Assembly: GCF_001279585.1 (NCBI RefSeq) | Contig: NZ_LGEC01000066.1 | Span: forward strand, 30,002 to 94,001 | Reading direction: 5' to 3' | DNA length: 64,000 bases | Origin: Nocardiopsis sp. NRRL B-16309 | Lineage (GTDB): Bacteria; Actinomycetota; Actinomycetes; Streptosporangiales; Streptosporangiaceae | Position numbers and translations under genes: made by a program | Notes under the pieces: model-generated | The model's input: only the letters and a program-made list of their open reading frames with translations | What the model was told of the DNA's origin: nothing | Databases searched by the model: none | Shown here: in pieces, positions 1 to 9,776 of the stretch | Position numbering within the stretch: position 1 is the first letter of the stretch | How the letters are laid out: each line of letters begins with the position of its first letter

Positions 1-2
1 AG

Positions 3-374
3 TTGTTGTTGCGACGGCGGGCGGACCACGGGTTGTGGGTGATGCCCGGCGGGGCCGTGGCGATGACGGAGAGCCTGGCCCAGGCCGCGGTACGGGAGGT
101 GTGGGAGGAGACCGGCTACGAGGTGCGGATCACCGGCCTCGTGGGCACCTACACCGACGCCCGCCACGTCGTCGTCCACAACGACGGCGAGGTGCGCCGC
201 CAGTTCACGGTCTGCTTCCGGGCCCAACCCGTGCGCGGCGAGCTGCGGGCCGGTGACACGTCGCTCGAAGCGGCCTGGTTCGCCCAGGAGGAGCTCGGCG
301 TGCTGCCCATGCACCGGACCCAGCGCCTGCGCGTGGACCACGCCCTGCGCGGCGGCAAGCCCCACCTGGGCTGA
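3..374 (+). CDS. Nudix hydrolase, 5'-truncated by the window edge
   Basis: Nudix proteins hydrolyse nucleoside diphosphates linked to another moiety and are usually cytosolic house-cleaning enzymes. The full Nudix box is visible: after the PGG turn comes G-x5-E-x7-REVWEETGY, matching GX5EX7REUXEEXGU, with the metal-binding glutamates present. The rest is a short beta-rich half with WFAQEELGVLP near the C-terminus, typical of MutT-like ADP-ribose or sugar-nucleotide pyrophosphatases. The frame is open at base 3, so the true start and roughly 10-30 residues probably lie before the window. The substrate cannot be inferred. Family call sure; specificity unknown. Confidence 0.88.
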   Translation: MLLRRRADHGLWVMPGGAVAMTESLAQAAVREVWEETGYEVRITGLVGTYTDARHVVVHNDGEVRRQFTVCFRAQPVRGELRAGDTSLEAAWFAQEELGVLPMHRTQRLRVDHALRGGKPHLG

Positions 375-500
375 CCGCCCCACGCGCTCGCTCCCTGGCG
401 CGGCACCGGGTGGAGCCGCGCCGCCGTGCGGCGGGCCCCGCACCGAGCGCACGGTTGCTCCGGCCCACGGAGCCCGGACCGGGCGCGGCGGCCTCGTTCG

Positions 501-938
501 TCACCCGCTCAGACGGAGGTCGCCCTTCCACGTGTCGGCGTGGACGGAGCCGGTCGGGAACGCGATCTCCAGGGCCACCCGGCCCGTGGCCGGGTCCCGG
601 CGCTCGCGCACCTTCTCGATCCGCTGCCCGAGGTGGCGCTCGAACGGGGTCCCGGCCGCGCCCTCCCTGCGTTCCATCCGGCCCCAGATCCCCATGTCCC
701 AGCCCTCGCCCGGCGCCTCGGCCGACACCGTCAGGCACCAGTCCGATCCCGCCGTGATCCGGGTCGACCCGTCCAGGTCGTCGACCAGCCAGACGTCGAG
801 CGGACCCGCGTCCGGCTCTCTCTCACTGACCAGCCACAGGGTGACGACGCGGTCCAGGCGGCGGCCGACGAGCGCGTCGGGGTCGCCTCCGCGGCCGTGG
901 AGGGGGCAGATGCTCTGGTGGGAGGGGGTCGGCGTCAT
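501..938 (-). CDS. Hypothetical protein, 145 aa
   Basis: Not recognised. The protein is soluble, without signal peptide or membrane segment. The N-terminus holds a CPLHGRGGDPDALVGRRLDRVVTLW stretch split here only by a short basic patch; the middle has WLVDDLDGSTRITAGSDW and the C-terminus GSVHADTWKGDLRLSG. The pattern of short beta strands suggests a small beta-rich domain. It is convergent with the Nudix gene and divergent from the CapA-like gene, with about 80 bp between the starts. Start ATG at 938 is the only good one. Coding status is supported by frame length and third-position GC, not by homology. Confidence 0.6.
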   Translation of the reverse strand: MTPTPSHQSICPLHGRGGDPDALVGRRLDRVVTLWLVSEREPDAGPLDVWLVDDLDGSTRITAGSDWCLTVSAEAPGEGWDMGIWGRMERREGAAGTPFERHLGQRIEKVRERRDPATGRVALEIAFPTGSVHADTWKGDLRLSG

Positions 939-985
939 CCGGAGAACCTACAGCGGAATCCGGGGTCCCCGGTCCGATTTCCCCC

Positions 986-1020
986 TTTCGCTCCTCCGGA
1001 CACGTCCTAGCCTGGAGGGG
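986..1020 (+). promoter_or_regulatory. Possible promoter giving a leaderless CapA-like mRNA
   Basis: TAGCCT at 1008-1013 resembles a -10 box, with TTTCGC at 986-991 as a weak -35 (16 bp spacer). The expected transcription start falls at about 1020, the GTG start codon itself. The GGAGGGG at 1014-1020 touches the codon and is too close to act as a Shine-Dalgarno for it. Confidence 0.35.
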
Positions 1021-2129
1021 TGCGCACCAGTCCGGTGACCCTGTTCCTCTGCGGGGACGTGATGCTCGGACGCGGGGTGGACCAGATCCTGCCCCACCCC
1101 GGCGACCCCGGCCTGGACGAGCCCTCCGTCCGGGACGCGCGCGTGTACGTGCGCCTGGCCGAGGAGGCCAACGGGCCGATCCCCGCCCCGGTGGGGTTCT
1201 CCTGGCCGTGGGGCGACGCCCTGCCGGTGCTGGCGGAGGCCGGGCCCGACGTGCGCGTGCTCAACCTGGAGACCAGCCTCACCGGCGCCGGGTCGTTCTG
1301 GCCCGGCAAGCAGGTGCACTACCGGGCGCATCCGTCGAACCTGCCCTGTCTGTCCGAGGCGCGGCCAGACGTGTGCTCGCTGGCCAACAACCACGTCATG
1401 GACTTCGGATACCCGGGGCTGACGGACACCCTGGACGTCCTCGCGGCGGCGGGCCTGCGCACGGCGGGCGCGGGCCGCGATGCCGGGGAGGCGCATGCGC
1501 CGGTCGCCGTGCCAGTGCGCGGGGGCGGACGGGTGCTGGTGTTCGCGATCGGGCTGGCCTCCAGCGGCATCCCCGCCGCGTGGGCCGCCCGCGCGGACCG
1601 GCCGGGGGTCGCCCTGGTGTCTCCCGAAACCGCCGCGGCCGACGTCGCGGCGCGGGTGCGCCGCGTGCGAGAGCCCGGCGACGTGGTCGTGGCCTCGGTC
1701 CACTGGGGCGGCAACTGGGGCTACGACGTGTCGCGTGAGGTCGCCCTCGCGCACGCGCTGGTCGACGGGGGCGTCGACGTCGTGCACGGGCACTCCTCGC
1801 ACATGCCGCGCCCGATCGAGGTCTACCGCGAGCGGCTGGTCCTGTACGGCTGCGGTGACCTCGTCAACGACTACGAGGGCATCCAGGGGCACGAGGAGTA
1901 CCGCGACGATCTGCGCCTGCTCTACCTGGCCTCGGTCGATCCGGGGACCGGACGGCTGCTCGGGTTGCGGACGGTTCCGCTGCGGGCGAGCCGGATGCGC
2001 CTGTGGCGGGCCCCGCGCGAGGACGTGCTGTGGCTCCGGCGGCGGCTCGGCGACGTCGGCGGCGCCTTCGGGTGCGCCCTCGTGCCCGAGGGCGGTGACC
2101 TGGTACTGGACTGGCCGGGGCGGCGGTAG
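1020..2129 (+). CDS. CapA family protein (PGA_cap metallophosphoesterase-like)
   Basis: CapA/PgsA-like proteins share a calcineurin-like fold and were first linked to poly-gamma-glutamate capsule synthesis; many stand-alone actinobacterial members have unknown roles. Diagnostic motifs are visible in order: GDVMLGRGVD at residues 12-21, LNLETSLT near 82, SLANNHVMDFGYPGL near 120-134, HWGGNWGYDVS near 228, and VVHGHSSHMPRPIEVY near 254, then LVLYGCGDLVNDYEG. These carry the Asp/Asn/His metal ligands. There is no signal peptide and no capBC partner, so a cytosolic or non-capsule role is likely. GTG at 1020 is chosen because the GDVML strand begins right after it; GTG at 1035 is the alternative. 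Confidence 0.85.
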   Translation: MRTSPVTLFLCGDVMLGRGVDQILPHPGDPGLDEPSVRDARVYVRLAEEANGPIPAPVGFSWPWGDALPVLAEAGPDVRVLNLETSLTGAGSFWPGKQVHYRAHPSNLPCLSEARPDVCSLANNHVMDFGYPGLTDTLDVLAAAGLRTAGAGRDAGEAHAPVAVPVRGGGRVLVFAIGLASSGIPAAWAARADRPGVALVSPETAAADVAARVRRVREPGDVVVASVHWGGNWGYDVSREVALAHALVDGGVDVVHGHSSHMPRPIEVYRERLVLYGCGDLVNDYEGIQGHEEYRDDLRLLYLASVDPGTGRLLGLRTVPLRASRMRLWRAPREDVLWLRRRLGDVGGAFGCALVPEGGDLVLDWPGRR

Positions 2130-2402
2130 GGATTCGGACCCGGGACGGTCCGGCAGCGGTCGGCCGTCCTGCGCGGACGGACCCGCCGTCGGGAACCGGC
2201 CCGGCGTGCGGCCCGGCTTCCGGCCCGGGATACGGCGGGGAGGGGGAATGAGGGCAGGGCATGGGACGCGTCGTGCCACAAGGGGTGACCGAGTGTGTCC
2301 GGGGGGAGCCCTTGTCAGACGGGGTGCGCGCGGATTGAATCAGAGGGGCCGGGAGGGCCCGCCCGAACCGGCCGCCGCCGTCACGCCGCTGGGAGGTTCC
2401 CG

Positions 2403-3686
2403 ATGCCCGGGGCCTGGAACGCCTGGTCATGGGACGCCGATCCCGACACCGTGCGACGGGACGTCTCCGTCGCCCACGAGCGCTTCACCGGCTCCGGCCG
2501 ACTCAGCCACCGCGTGCGCGACGTGGTCGGGGAGTCGTGGCGGCGCAGTGCCCTGCACGGCGTCGACCCCGACGCGACCCTGCCCAGCGTCGAGCTGTCC
2601 GGACACGTCCTGCGCGACCACCGCGACGCCCACCCGCTGTCCGCGGCCATGCCGCTGCTGCGCCGCCTGCTCGCCGACGGCGTGACCGGACCGCAGATCC
2701 TCGCCGTCGGCGACGCCTCCGGGCGCCTGCTGTGGGTCGAGGGCGACCACCGGCTGCGCTCCCGCGCCGAGGACGTGCACTTCGTCGAGGGCGCCAACTG
2801 GCTGGAGCGCTCGGCCGGGACCAACGCCCCCGGCGTCGCGCTCGCCCTCGACCACGAGGTCCAGGTGTTCGCCAGCGAGCACTTCTCCCGGGGCGTGCAG
2901 CGGTGGAGCTGTTCGGCGGCGCCCCTGCACGACCCCGACACCGGAGCGCTCATCGGCGTCCTCGACCTCACCGGGGAGGACCGCATCGCCTCGCCGCAGG
3001 CCCTGGCGCTGGTCCGGGCGGCGGCCGCCGCCGCGGAGATGGAGCTGCGGGCCCAGCGGATCAGCGGTCGGCTCCCCACCCCGGGACGCCCCCTGGACGA
3101 CGCGCCCGCCGGCGCACCGGGCCGGGCCGTGCTGCGGGTGCTGGGCCGCGACCACGCCCGCCTCACCCTCGACGAGCGGACCGTCGAGCTCAGCCGTCGG
3201 CACTCCGAGATCCTGCTGCTGCTCACCCGCCACCCGCGCGGACTGAACGGCGAGGCGCTCGGCGCCCGCCTGCACGAGGCCGACGCCTCGCCGGTCACCA
3301 TCCGCGCCGAGATGTCCCGGCTGCGCCGGCTGCTGGGCGCCGGGCTCCTCGCCTCCCGCCCCTACCGCCTGCTCCACCCGGTGGACACCGACGTCGACGA
3401 GGTCCGCCGCCACCTGGCCGAGGGCGCCCACCGGCGGGCGCTGGAGACCTGCGCGGGGCCGGTCCTGCCCGCCTCCGAGGCGCCGGGGGTGGTCGACCTG
3501 CGCGAGGAGCTGAGCGCCGAGGTGTGCGAGGCGCTGGCCGCCCACGCGGCGCCGGACGTGCGGCTGGCCTGGGCCGACCACCCGGAGTGGCGGGACGACC
3601 CGCGTGTGCTCTCGGCGGCGCTGGACACGCCCGAGTCCCCGCGGCACGCGGCCCTGCGCGGCCGCCTGCGCCGGCTCGGTGCGTGA
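2403..3686 (+). CDS. GAF-domain transcriptional regulator (AcoR-like sensor part) of the aldehyde unit
   Basis: Residues 1-215 resemble the sensory half of AcoR-type activators: RVRDVVGESWRRSALHGVDP followed by a GAF-like domain with ILAVGDASGRLLWVEGD, AGTNAPGVALAL and CSAAPLHDPDTGALIGVLDLTG. There is no AAA+ sigma54-interaction domain; instead the C-terminal 170 residues have a winged-helix-like segment (LSRRHSEILLLLTRHPRGLNGEAL, then TIRAEMSRLRRLLG). This architecture is common beside aldehyde dehydrogenases in actinobacteria. It lies 287 bp upstream of such a gene, same strand, and is likely its regulator. ATG 2403 is preferred over the longer frame from 2295 because GGGAGG sits just upstream. 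Confidence 0.78.
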   Translation: MPGAWNAWSWDADPDTVRRDVSVAHERFTGSGRLSHRVRDVVGESWRRSALHGVDPDATLPSVELSGHVLRDHRDAHPLSAAMPLLRRLLADGVTGPQILAVGDASGRLLWVEGDHRLRSRAEDVHFVEGANWLERSAGTNAPGVALALDHEVQVFASEHFSRGVQRWSCSAAPLHDPDTGALIGVLDLTGEDRIASPQALALVRAAAAAAEMELRAQRISGRLPTPGRPLDDAPAGAPGRAVLRVLGRDHARLTLDERTVELSRRHSEILLLLTRHPRGLNGEALGARLHEADASPVTIRAEMSRLRRLLGAGLLASRPYRLLHPVDTDVDEVRRHLAEGAHRRALETCAGPVLPASEAPGVVDLREELSAEVCEALAAHAAPDVRLAWADHPEWRDDPRVLSAALDTPESPRHAALRGRLRRLGA

Positions 3687-3874
3687 CGCCCCCGTCACCC
3701 GGCCCGCGTGGGGCGCCGTCCGCCCCTGACGCCTTCCAGGGGTGTGGCCCGGCTCCGCGGAGGGTTCCCCCTGTGGCCCGGCTGGTGTGCGGTCCCCTCC
3801 CGAACGCGGCCCGACCCCTTGGCGCCGCTCGCGCGTGACCCACCACCCCCGGCCCCTCCTCCTCGGACCCGGCG

Positions 3875-3909
3875 CAACGTGGTCGCAACGTTGCCGTGAC
3901 TAGCGTCAC
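3875..3909. promoter_or_regulatory. Two adjacent inverted repeats upstream of the aldehyde dehydrogenase
   Basis: CAACG-N9-CGTTG spans 3875-3893, and GTGAC-TAGC-GTCAC spans 3896-3909. They lie 65-99 bp before the aldehyde dehydrogenase start, where an activator or repressor site is expected. The upstream GAF-domain protein is the obvious candidate binder; this is inference. Confidence 0.45.
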
Positions 3910-3973
3910 TGTCATCGGGCTCCCGACAGTGGCGGCCCACCGTCCCGGCCGCCACGCGCACCTGGAGGACACC

Positions 3974-5496
<1,523 letters not shown>

Positions 5497-5497
<1 letters not shown>

Positions 5498-5877
5498 TGG
5501 ACACCCCCGACGTGGAGCGCGTGGCCGTCACGGGGGAGGCGGCCACCCTGCTCCGGGAACTGTGGGAGGAACACGGGCCGCTCATGTTCCACCAGTCCGG
5601 CGGGTGCTGCGACGGCAGCTCTCCGATGTGCTATCCGGCGGGGGAGTTCCGCACGGGAGGATCCGACGTCCGGCTGGGGGAGCTGGACGCGGGGACGCCC
5701 GAACCCGTCCCGGTGTGGATGTCGCGCTCGCAGTTCGAGCTGTGGAGCCACACCCACCTGACCATCGACGTGGTCCCGGGGCGGGGCGCGGGGTTCTCGC
5801 TGGAGGCACCGACCGGACGGAGGTTCCTGATCCGCTCCAGGCTCATGACCGACGAGGAGGCGGAGGGCCTGGAGTAA
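5497..5877 (+). CDS. DUF779 domain protein
   Basis: A 126-residue cytosolic protein of the DUF779 family, which is almost always encoded next to an aldehyde dehydrogenase of the preceding type. Recognisable segments are GPLMFHQSGGCCDGSSPMC near residues 28-46, with conserved cysteines, and PVPVWMSRSQFELWSHTHLTIDVVPGRGAGFSLE in two halves near 73-106. The function of the family is not established; a role in maturing, shielding or regulating the dehydrogenase fits the constant pairing. The start codon shares its A with the upstream stop (TGATG), showing translational coupling. Confidence 0.9.
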
Positions 5878-5888
5878 GGGGGAGAGGA

Positions 5889-5930
5889 GCCGGGGGCTCC
5901 GGAGGCGGCGTGGTCTCCGGGGCCCCCGGC
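5889..5930. terminator. Bidirectional terminator hairpin
   Basis: GCCGGGGGC-T-CCGGAG pairs with CTCCGG-G-GCCCCCGGC across a 10-base loop, one mismatch. It lies between the convergent DUF779 and mrpG genes. Confidence 0.7.
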
Positions 5931-5946
5931 GTGTCCGGGCCGGCGG

Positions 5947-6351
5947 TCACTCCGAGGCCCGGTAGCGGCGCGTGCCGGTGGCGCGGTCCTCGCTCTCCAG
6001 ACGGTCGAACAGTTCGTCGGCCACCAGCAGGTCCTCGTCGATCCGGCCGGTGCGGTACCCGACCCGGGCGGCGATGTGCGCGGCCACGGGAACCGTGATG
6101 ACCTGGAACAGGCCCACCACGGCCAGGGTTCCCACGGTGAAGATGCCGGTCTCCTCCGGCAGCAGCCGCAGCCCGATCCCGACCAGGACCAGCAGCAGGC
6201 CGAGGACCTGGGGCTTGGCCGCGGTGTGCATGCGCGAGAGCAGGTCGGGGAACCGGATCAGGCCCACGCTCGCGACGAAGGACAGCATCGCGCCCGCCAG
6301 CAGGCAGAGCACGGCGACCCAGTCCAGGACCGCCGTCAGTGCGTCGCTCAC
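5947..6351 (-). CDS. mnhG: Mrp Na+/H+ antiporter subunit G
   Basis: Smallest-type membrane subunit of the hetero-oligomeric Mrp/Mnh cation:proton antiporter. The 134-residue protein has three membrane segments (about 8-30, 45-63 and 70-92) and the family hallmarks FVASVGLIRFPDLLSRMHTAAKPQVLG and VGLFQVITVPVAAHIAARVGYRTG (each given in part here as conserved blocks). A charged tail of about 35 residues follows. The GTG start overlaps the mnhF stop by 4 bp, making it the last gene of the operon, and a strong hairpin lies just beyond its stop. Confidence 0.92.
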   Translation of the reverse strand: MSDALTAVLDWVAVLCLLAGAMLSFVASVGLIRFPDLLSRMHTAAKPQVLGLLLVLVGIGLRLLPEETGIFTVGTLAVVGLFQVITVPVAAHIAARVGYRTGRIDEDLLVADELFDRLESEDRATGTRRYRASE

Positions 6352-6671
6352 GCGGCATCCCCTCCTTCCGTGTTCGGGGCCGGCACGGGTTCGTCCCGCT
6401 CGCGCAGGGCGTCCTCGTGGCGCCGGGCCACGAACTTCGACACGCTGATCGATCCCACGAACCCGACCAGGGACAGCACCAGCAGGACCGGCAGGACCGT
6501 GGGGTCGCGGTTCAGCGCCGCGTAGGCGCCGATGCCCGTCAGGGCCGACGCCACCAGCACGTCCAGCGACAGGGCCCGGTCCAGGATGCTCGGGCCCATC
6601 AGCATGCGGGCCATGCTCAGCAGCGCCGCCGCGCCGAGCAGGACCGCGATGGCGATCCACAGTACGTTCAC
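6348..6671 (-). CDS. mnhF: Mrp Na+/H+ antiporter subunit F
   Basis: A 107-residue membrane subunit of the Mrp complex. Three membrane segments are visible (VLWIAIAVLLGAAALLS; ALTGIGAYAAL; VLLVLSLVGFVGSISV) with the family motif GPSILDRALSLDVLVAS between the first two. In other bacteria MrpF is needed for assembly or activity and is implicated in Na+ or bile-salt efflux. GTG at 6671 overlaps mnhE by 4 bp and its stop overlaps mnhG by 4 bp, so it is translationally coupled on both sides. The tail RRHEDALRERDEPVPAPN is hydrophilic and cytosolic. Confidence 0.92.
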   Translation of the reverse strand: MNVLWIAIAVLLGAAALLSMARMLMGPSILDRALSLDVLVASALTGIGAYAALNRDPTVLPVLLVLSLVGFVGSISVSKFVARRHEDALRERDEPVPAPNTEGGDAA

Positions 6672-7276
6672 GCGCTCTCCGTCCCGACGGTCTCGGCCGC
6701 CTCCAGCTTGGCGATGTCCACGCGGGTCCCCAGCGCCCGCACGATCCGTTCCTCCAGCCGCCACGTGTCCCGGCGCGCGCGCTCGGTCCCCGCCTCGTCG
6801 CGCGTGCCCAGGTGGTGGATGTACAGCACGTGCTCGGGCTGGCCCACCTCCACGACCACGCTCCCGGGGATCACCGACAGGGCGATGGACGTGCACACCA
6901 GCATGAGTTCGGAGTCGGTGCGCATCCGTACCGCGATCACCGAGCTGAGCACCGGGCCCGGCGTGAACGTCTGCCAGGTCACCTGGAAGCTCGACTGGAC
7001 CATCTGGACGAAGAAGTAGACGAGCAGCCGCAGGAACTGCCACGGATGGAAGCGGAAGCCCTCGGAGACCGGCGGCAGCGGGAACACCACCATGATCAGC
7101 ACCGACACGCCGAACCCCAGGACCAGCAGGCCCAGGGACTCCTCCCGCAACCGGAAACCGTCGAACAGCAGCATCCACACCACGGTCATGCCGAGCGCGA
7201 TCGGGATCTGCACCTTGCCGAGCCTGCGGCGCAGGGCCTGCACGCGCTCCGGCCGGGTGGCGGGCGGTCTGGTCAT
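6668..7276 (-). CDS. mnhE: Mrp Na+/H+ antiporter subunit E
   Basis: A 202-residue MrpE protein. Membrane segments run at about 22-39 and 45-65, followed by the conserved FLRLLVYFFVQMVQSSFQVTW block and the cytoplasmic region TDSELMLVCTSIALSVIPGSVVVEV, which defines the family, then LYIHHLGT. It belongs to the module shared among Mrp, Pha and Sha antiporters. Start ATG 7276 overlaps the mnhD stop by 4 bp. The N-terminal 20 residues are basic (RPERVQALRRRLGK) and likely cytosolic. Confidence 0.93.
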   Translation of the reverse strand: MTRPPATRPERVQALRRRLGKVQIPIALGMTVVWMLLFDGFRLREESLGLLVLGFGVSVLIMVVFPLPPVSEGFRFHPWQFLRLLVYFFVQMVQSSFQVTWQTFTPGPVLSSVIAVRMRTDSELMLVCTSIALSVIPGSVVVEVGQPEHVLYIHHLGTRDEAGTERARRDTWRLEERIVRALGTRVDIAKLEAAETVGTESA

Positions 7277-8943
7277 CGGCTACCTCCGAGCACCGCTTCG
7301 ATGTAGGGCGTACGGGCCATCAGCTCGGCCGCGGCCTCCGAGGAGTAGGCGATCAGGGGACCGGCGAACACCGTCAGGCCCAGGCCCATGGCGGCCAGCG
7401 CGACCGTCGCGCCCACCATCGACCGGGGCAGGACCGCCGAGGTCACGACCGTCGTGGCGGCCGGACCGGACGCGTCGCCGATCCGCGACGACGGACCGAC
7501 CGCCTCGCCGGGTCCCAGGGCCGCCGTCGACGGGTCGCTGGAGTCCTCGTTGTACTCCAGGACCGTGCCGGGCTCGGCGACCATGCCCTCCGCGGGGGCC
7601 CGCCAGAACGCCGAGTTCCACACCCGGGCGATGACGTACAGGGTGAGCAGGCTCGTGGCGACCGCCGTGGCCATCAGCGCGTAGGCCAGCGGCGTGCCCG
7701 CCTGCGCGCCCGCCTGGAGCAGCGCCACCTTGCCCAGGAAGCCCGAGAGCGGCGGGATGCCCCCAAGGTTCATCGCCGGGACGAAGAACAGGATGGCCAG
7801 CATCGGCGCGATCCGGGCGAGCCCGCCCAGGTTCTCCAGGGACGTGGACCCGCCCCGCCGCTCGATCAGACCCGTGATGAGGAAGAGCGTGGTCTGCACG
7901 GTGATGTGGTGGGCGACGTAGAACACCGCTCCCGCCAGCCCCAGCTCGTTGCCCAGGGCGACCCCGAAGACCATGTAGCCGATATGGCTGACCAGCGTGA
8001 AGGACAGCAGCCGCTTGATGTCGTTCTGCGCGACCGCGCCCAGGATGCCCATGATCATCGTCGCCATGGCCGCCCACAGCAGGAACGTGTTGATCTCCGT
8101 CCCTGGGAACAGCAGTGTCTGCGCGCGGATGATGGCGTACACGCCCACCTTGGTGAGCAGGCCCGCGAACACCGCCGTCACCGGCGCCGGGGCGATCGGG
8201 TAGGAGTCGGGCAGCCACGCCGCCAGCGGGAACACCGCGGCCTTGATGCCGAACGCCATGATCAGGAAGATCTCCAGCACCAGCCGCAGCTCGGTGGAGA
8301 TCTCCGGCAGCCGCTCGGCCAGCTGCGCCATGTTGACCGTGCCCGTCGCCGCGTAGACCAGTCCGAGCGCGATCAGGAACAGGACCGAGGACAGCAGGGA
8401 CACCACCACGTAGATGGCGCCCGCGCGCATCCGGGACTGCGTGCCGCCCAGCGTCAGCAGCACGTAGCTGGCGGTCAGCAGGATCTCGAAGCCCACGTAG
8501 AGGTTGAACAGGTCGCCGGCCAGGAAGGCGTTGGAGACGCCGGCCACCAGGATCAGGTAGGTCGGCTGGTACACCGACAGCGGCGCCACCTCCGCCTTGC
8601 CCGCCATGCCCTGGCCGATGGAGTACACGAGCACCGCGAGCGTGATCGCCGCGGACACGGTGACCATCAGCGCGGACAGCCGGTCGGCCACCAGCGTGAT
8701 CCCGTACGGGGCCTCCCAGCCGCCGATCTGCACCGCCTGCGGCCCGAGCAGGTCGGCGGCCCCCATCAGCAGGACGCCGACGACGAGCACGACCGTGAGC
8801 GCGCCGACGCTCAGCCACTGCTGCAACTGGGGCCAGCGGATGCCCAGGGCCAGCTTCACCCCGGCCGCGAAGAGGGGCAGGACGACCGGCAACGGGACGA
8901 GGTAGTGCACGTCGTCGCCGAGGAGTGTCAGGAGGGGTCCCAT
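7273..8943 (-). CDS. mnhD: Mrp Na+/H+ antiporter subunit D (NuoN/ND2-like)
   Basis: A 556-residue polytopic protein related to the proton-pumping NuoL/M/N subunits of complex I. About 14 membrane segments are visible, together with LYVGFEILLTASYVLLTLGG carrying the conserved Glu, the FGIKAAVFPLAAWLPDSYPIAPAP block with the lysine of the ion path, and QNDIKRLLSFTLVSHIGYMVFG. An insert of about 50 polar residues (VAEPGTVLEYNEDSSDPSTAALGPGEAVG) lies before the last helix. It works with MnhA as one of the two ion-translocating subunits. Its start is two bases after the mnhC stop. Confidence 0.94.
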   Translation of the reverse strand: MGPLLTLLGDDVHYLVPLPVVLPLFAAGVKLALGIRWPQLQQWLSVGALTVVLVVGVLLMGAADLLGPQAVQIGGWEAPYGITLVADRLSALMVTVSAAITLAVLVYSIGQGMAGKAEVAPLSVYQPTYLILVAGVSNAFLAGDLFNLYVGFEILLTASYVLLTLGGTQSRMRAGAIYVVVSLLSSVLFLIALGLVYAATGTVNMAQLAERLPEISTELRLVLEIFLIMAFGIKAAVFPLAAWLPDSYPIAPAPVTAVFAGLLTKVGVYAIIRAQTLLFPGTEINTFLLWAAMATMIMGILGAVAQNDIKRLLSFTLVSHIGYMVFGVALGNELGLAGAVFYVAHHITVQTTLFLITGLIERRGGSTSLENLGGLARIAPMLAILFFVPAMNLGGIPPLSGFLGKVALLQAGAQAGTPLAYALMATAVATSLLTLYVIARVWNSAFWRAPAEGMVAEPGTVLEYNEDSSDPSTAALGPGEAVGPSSRIGDASGPAATTVVTSAVLPRSMVGATVALAAMGLGLTVFAGPLIAYSSEAAAELMARTPYIEAVLGGSR

Positions 8944-8945
8944 GA

Positions 8946-9776
8946 TCAGTCGTTCCCTTGCAGGTCGCTGTCCTCGGCGCGGGCCTGACGCTCACGCTCG
9001 GCACGCATGGTCTGGCGCGCCTCGCGCCGCTCCGCACGGATCCGGCGGCGCAGGTCCCGCCAGAGCGCGCGCTCGGCGGCGCGGTCGGCCCGCCGGTGCT
9101 CGCGCAGCTGGCGCCGGGCCAGCCGGATCCGGCCGCGCAGTTCCTGGACCTGGGCGGACATGCTCTCCGTGTGGTCGGTGAGCCGGCGCATGGTCTCCTC
9201 GGAGCGCGCGTCACCGCCCCCGGCCTCGGCCTCGGCCTCGTACCGGGCCAGCTCGGCCCGCGCCGAGGCGATCTCGGCCTTGAGCCGTGCCTGCTCGATC
9301 ACGGCGTGGCCGCCGGACTCGGCGACGTTGGCCTGGAGTTCGGCCCGCTGGGCGCGGATGTCCGCGCGCATCTGCCTGCGGATGCCCGCGACCTTGCGGC
9401 GGGCCGTCCGGCGGCCCTCGTGCCGGACGATCCGCAGGTCCTCCGCGTCGTCCTGGACCTCGTCGTTGCCCTCCAGCTGCCAGCTCCGGTAGGCCATCGC
9501 GAGCAGGAACGCGGTGATGCCGAGGGTGATGACGATGGCGGTGAGGATCATCGCCTGCGGCAGCGGGTCGGTCATCCGGTCCTCGGGCGTGAGCCAGAGC
9601 AGCGGCGGACCGCCCGCGGCGCCGCCCGCCGCGAGGATCATCAGGTTGACGCCGTTGCTCATGACGACGAAGCCGAGCAGGACCCGCGTCAGGCTGCGCT
9701 CCAGCAGGAGCACGACGCCCACCGCCACCAGGACGCCGGTGACGAGGACGAGGACGAGGCTGGGTGTGTCGTTCAT
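8946..9776 (-). CDS. mnhC: Mrp Na+/H+ antiporter subunit C with a long charged C-terminal extension
   Basis: Residues 1-105 are a normal MrpC/NuoK-like subunit: three membrane helices (LVLVLVTGVLVAVGVVLLL; LLGFVVMSNGVNLMIL; ILTAIVITLGITAFLLAM) and the DPLPQAMILTAIVI signature. From about residue 108 to 276 follows an Arg/Glu/Ala-rich tail with no hydrophobic stretch (ADIRAQRAELQANVAE; ARAELARYEAEAEAGG; RRQLREHRRADRAAERALW), strongly helical and probably coiled coil. MrpC is usually about 110-180 residues, so the tail is the odd part. The start overlaps the mnhA stop by 4 bp. The tail may act as a cytosolic assembly or regulatory arm. Confidence 0.9.
   Translation of the reverse strand: MNDTPSLVLVLVTGVLVAVGVVLLLERSLTRVLLGFVVMSNGVNLMILAAGGAAGGPPLLWLTPEDRMTDPLPQAMILTAIVITLGITAFLLAMAYRSWQLEGNDEVQDDAEDLRIVRHEGRRTARRKVAGIRRQMRADIRAQRAELQANVAESGGHAVIEQARLKAEIASARAELARYEAEAEAGGGDARSEETMRRLTDHTESMSAQVQELRGRIRLARRQLREHRRADRAAERALWRDLRRRIRAERREARQTMRAERERQARAEDSDLQGND

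Noticed and set aside
948..2279. Long minus-strand frame opposite the CapA-like gene
   Set aside because: Arg/Pro/Gly-rich shadow of a gene with clear CapA motifs.
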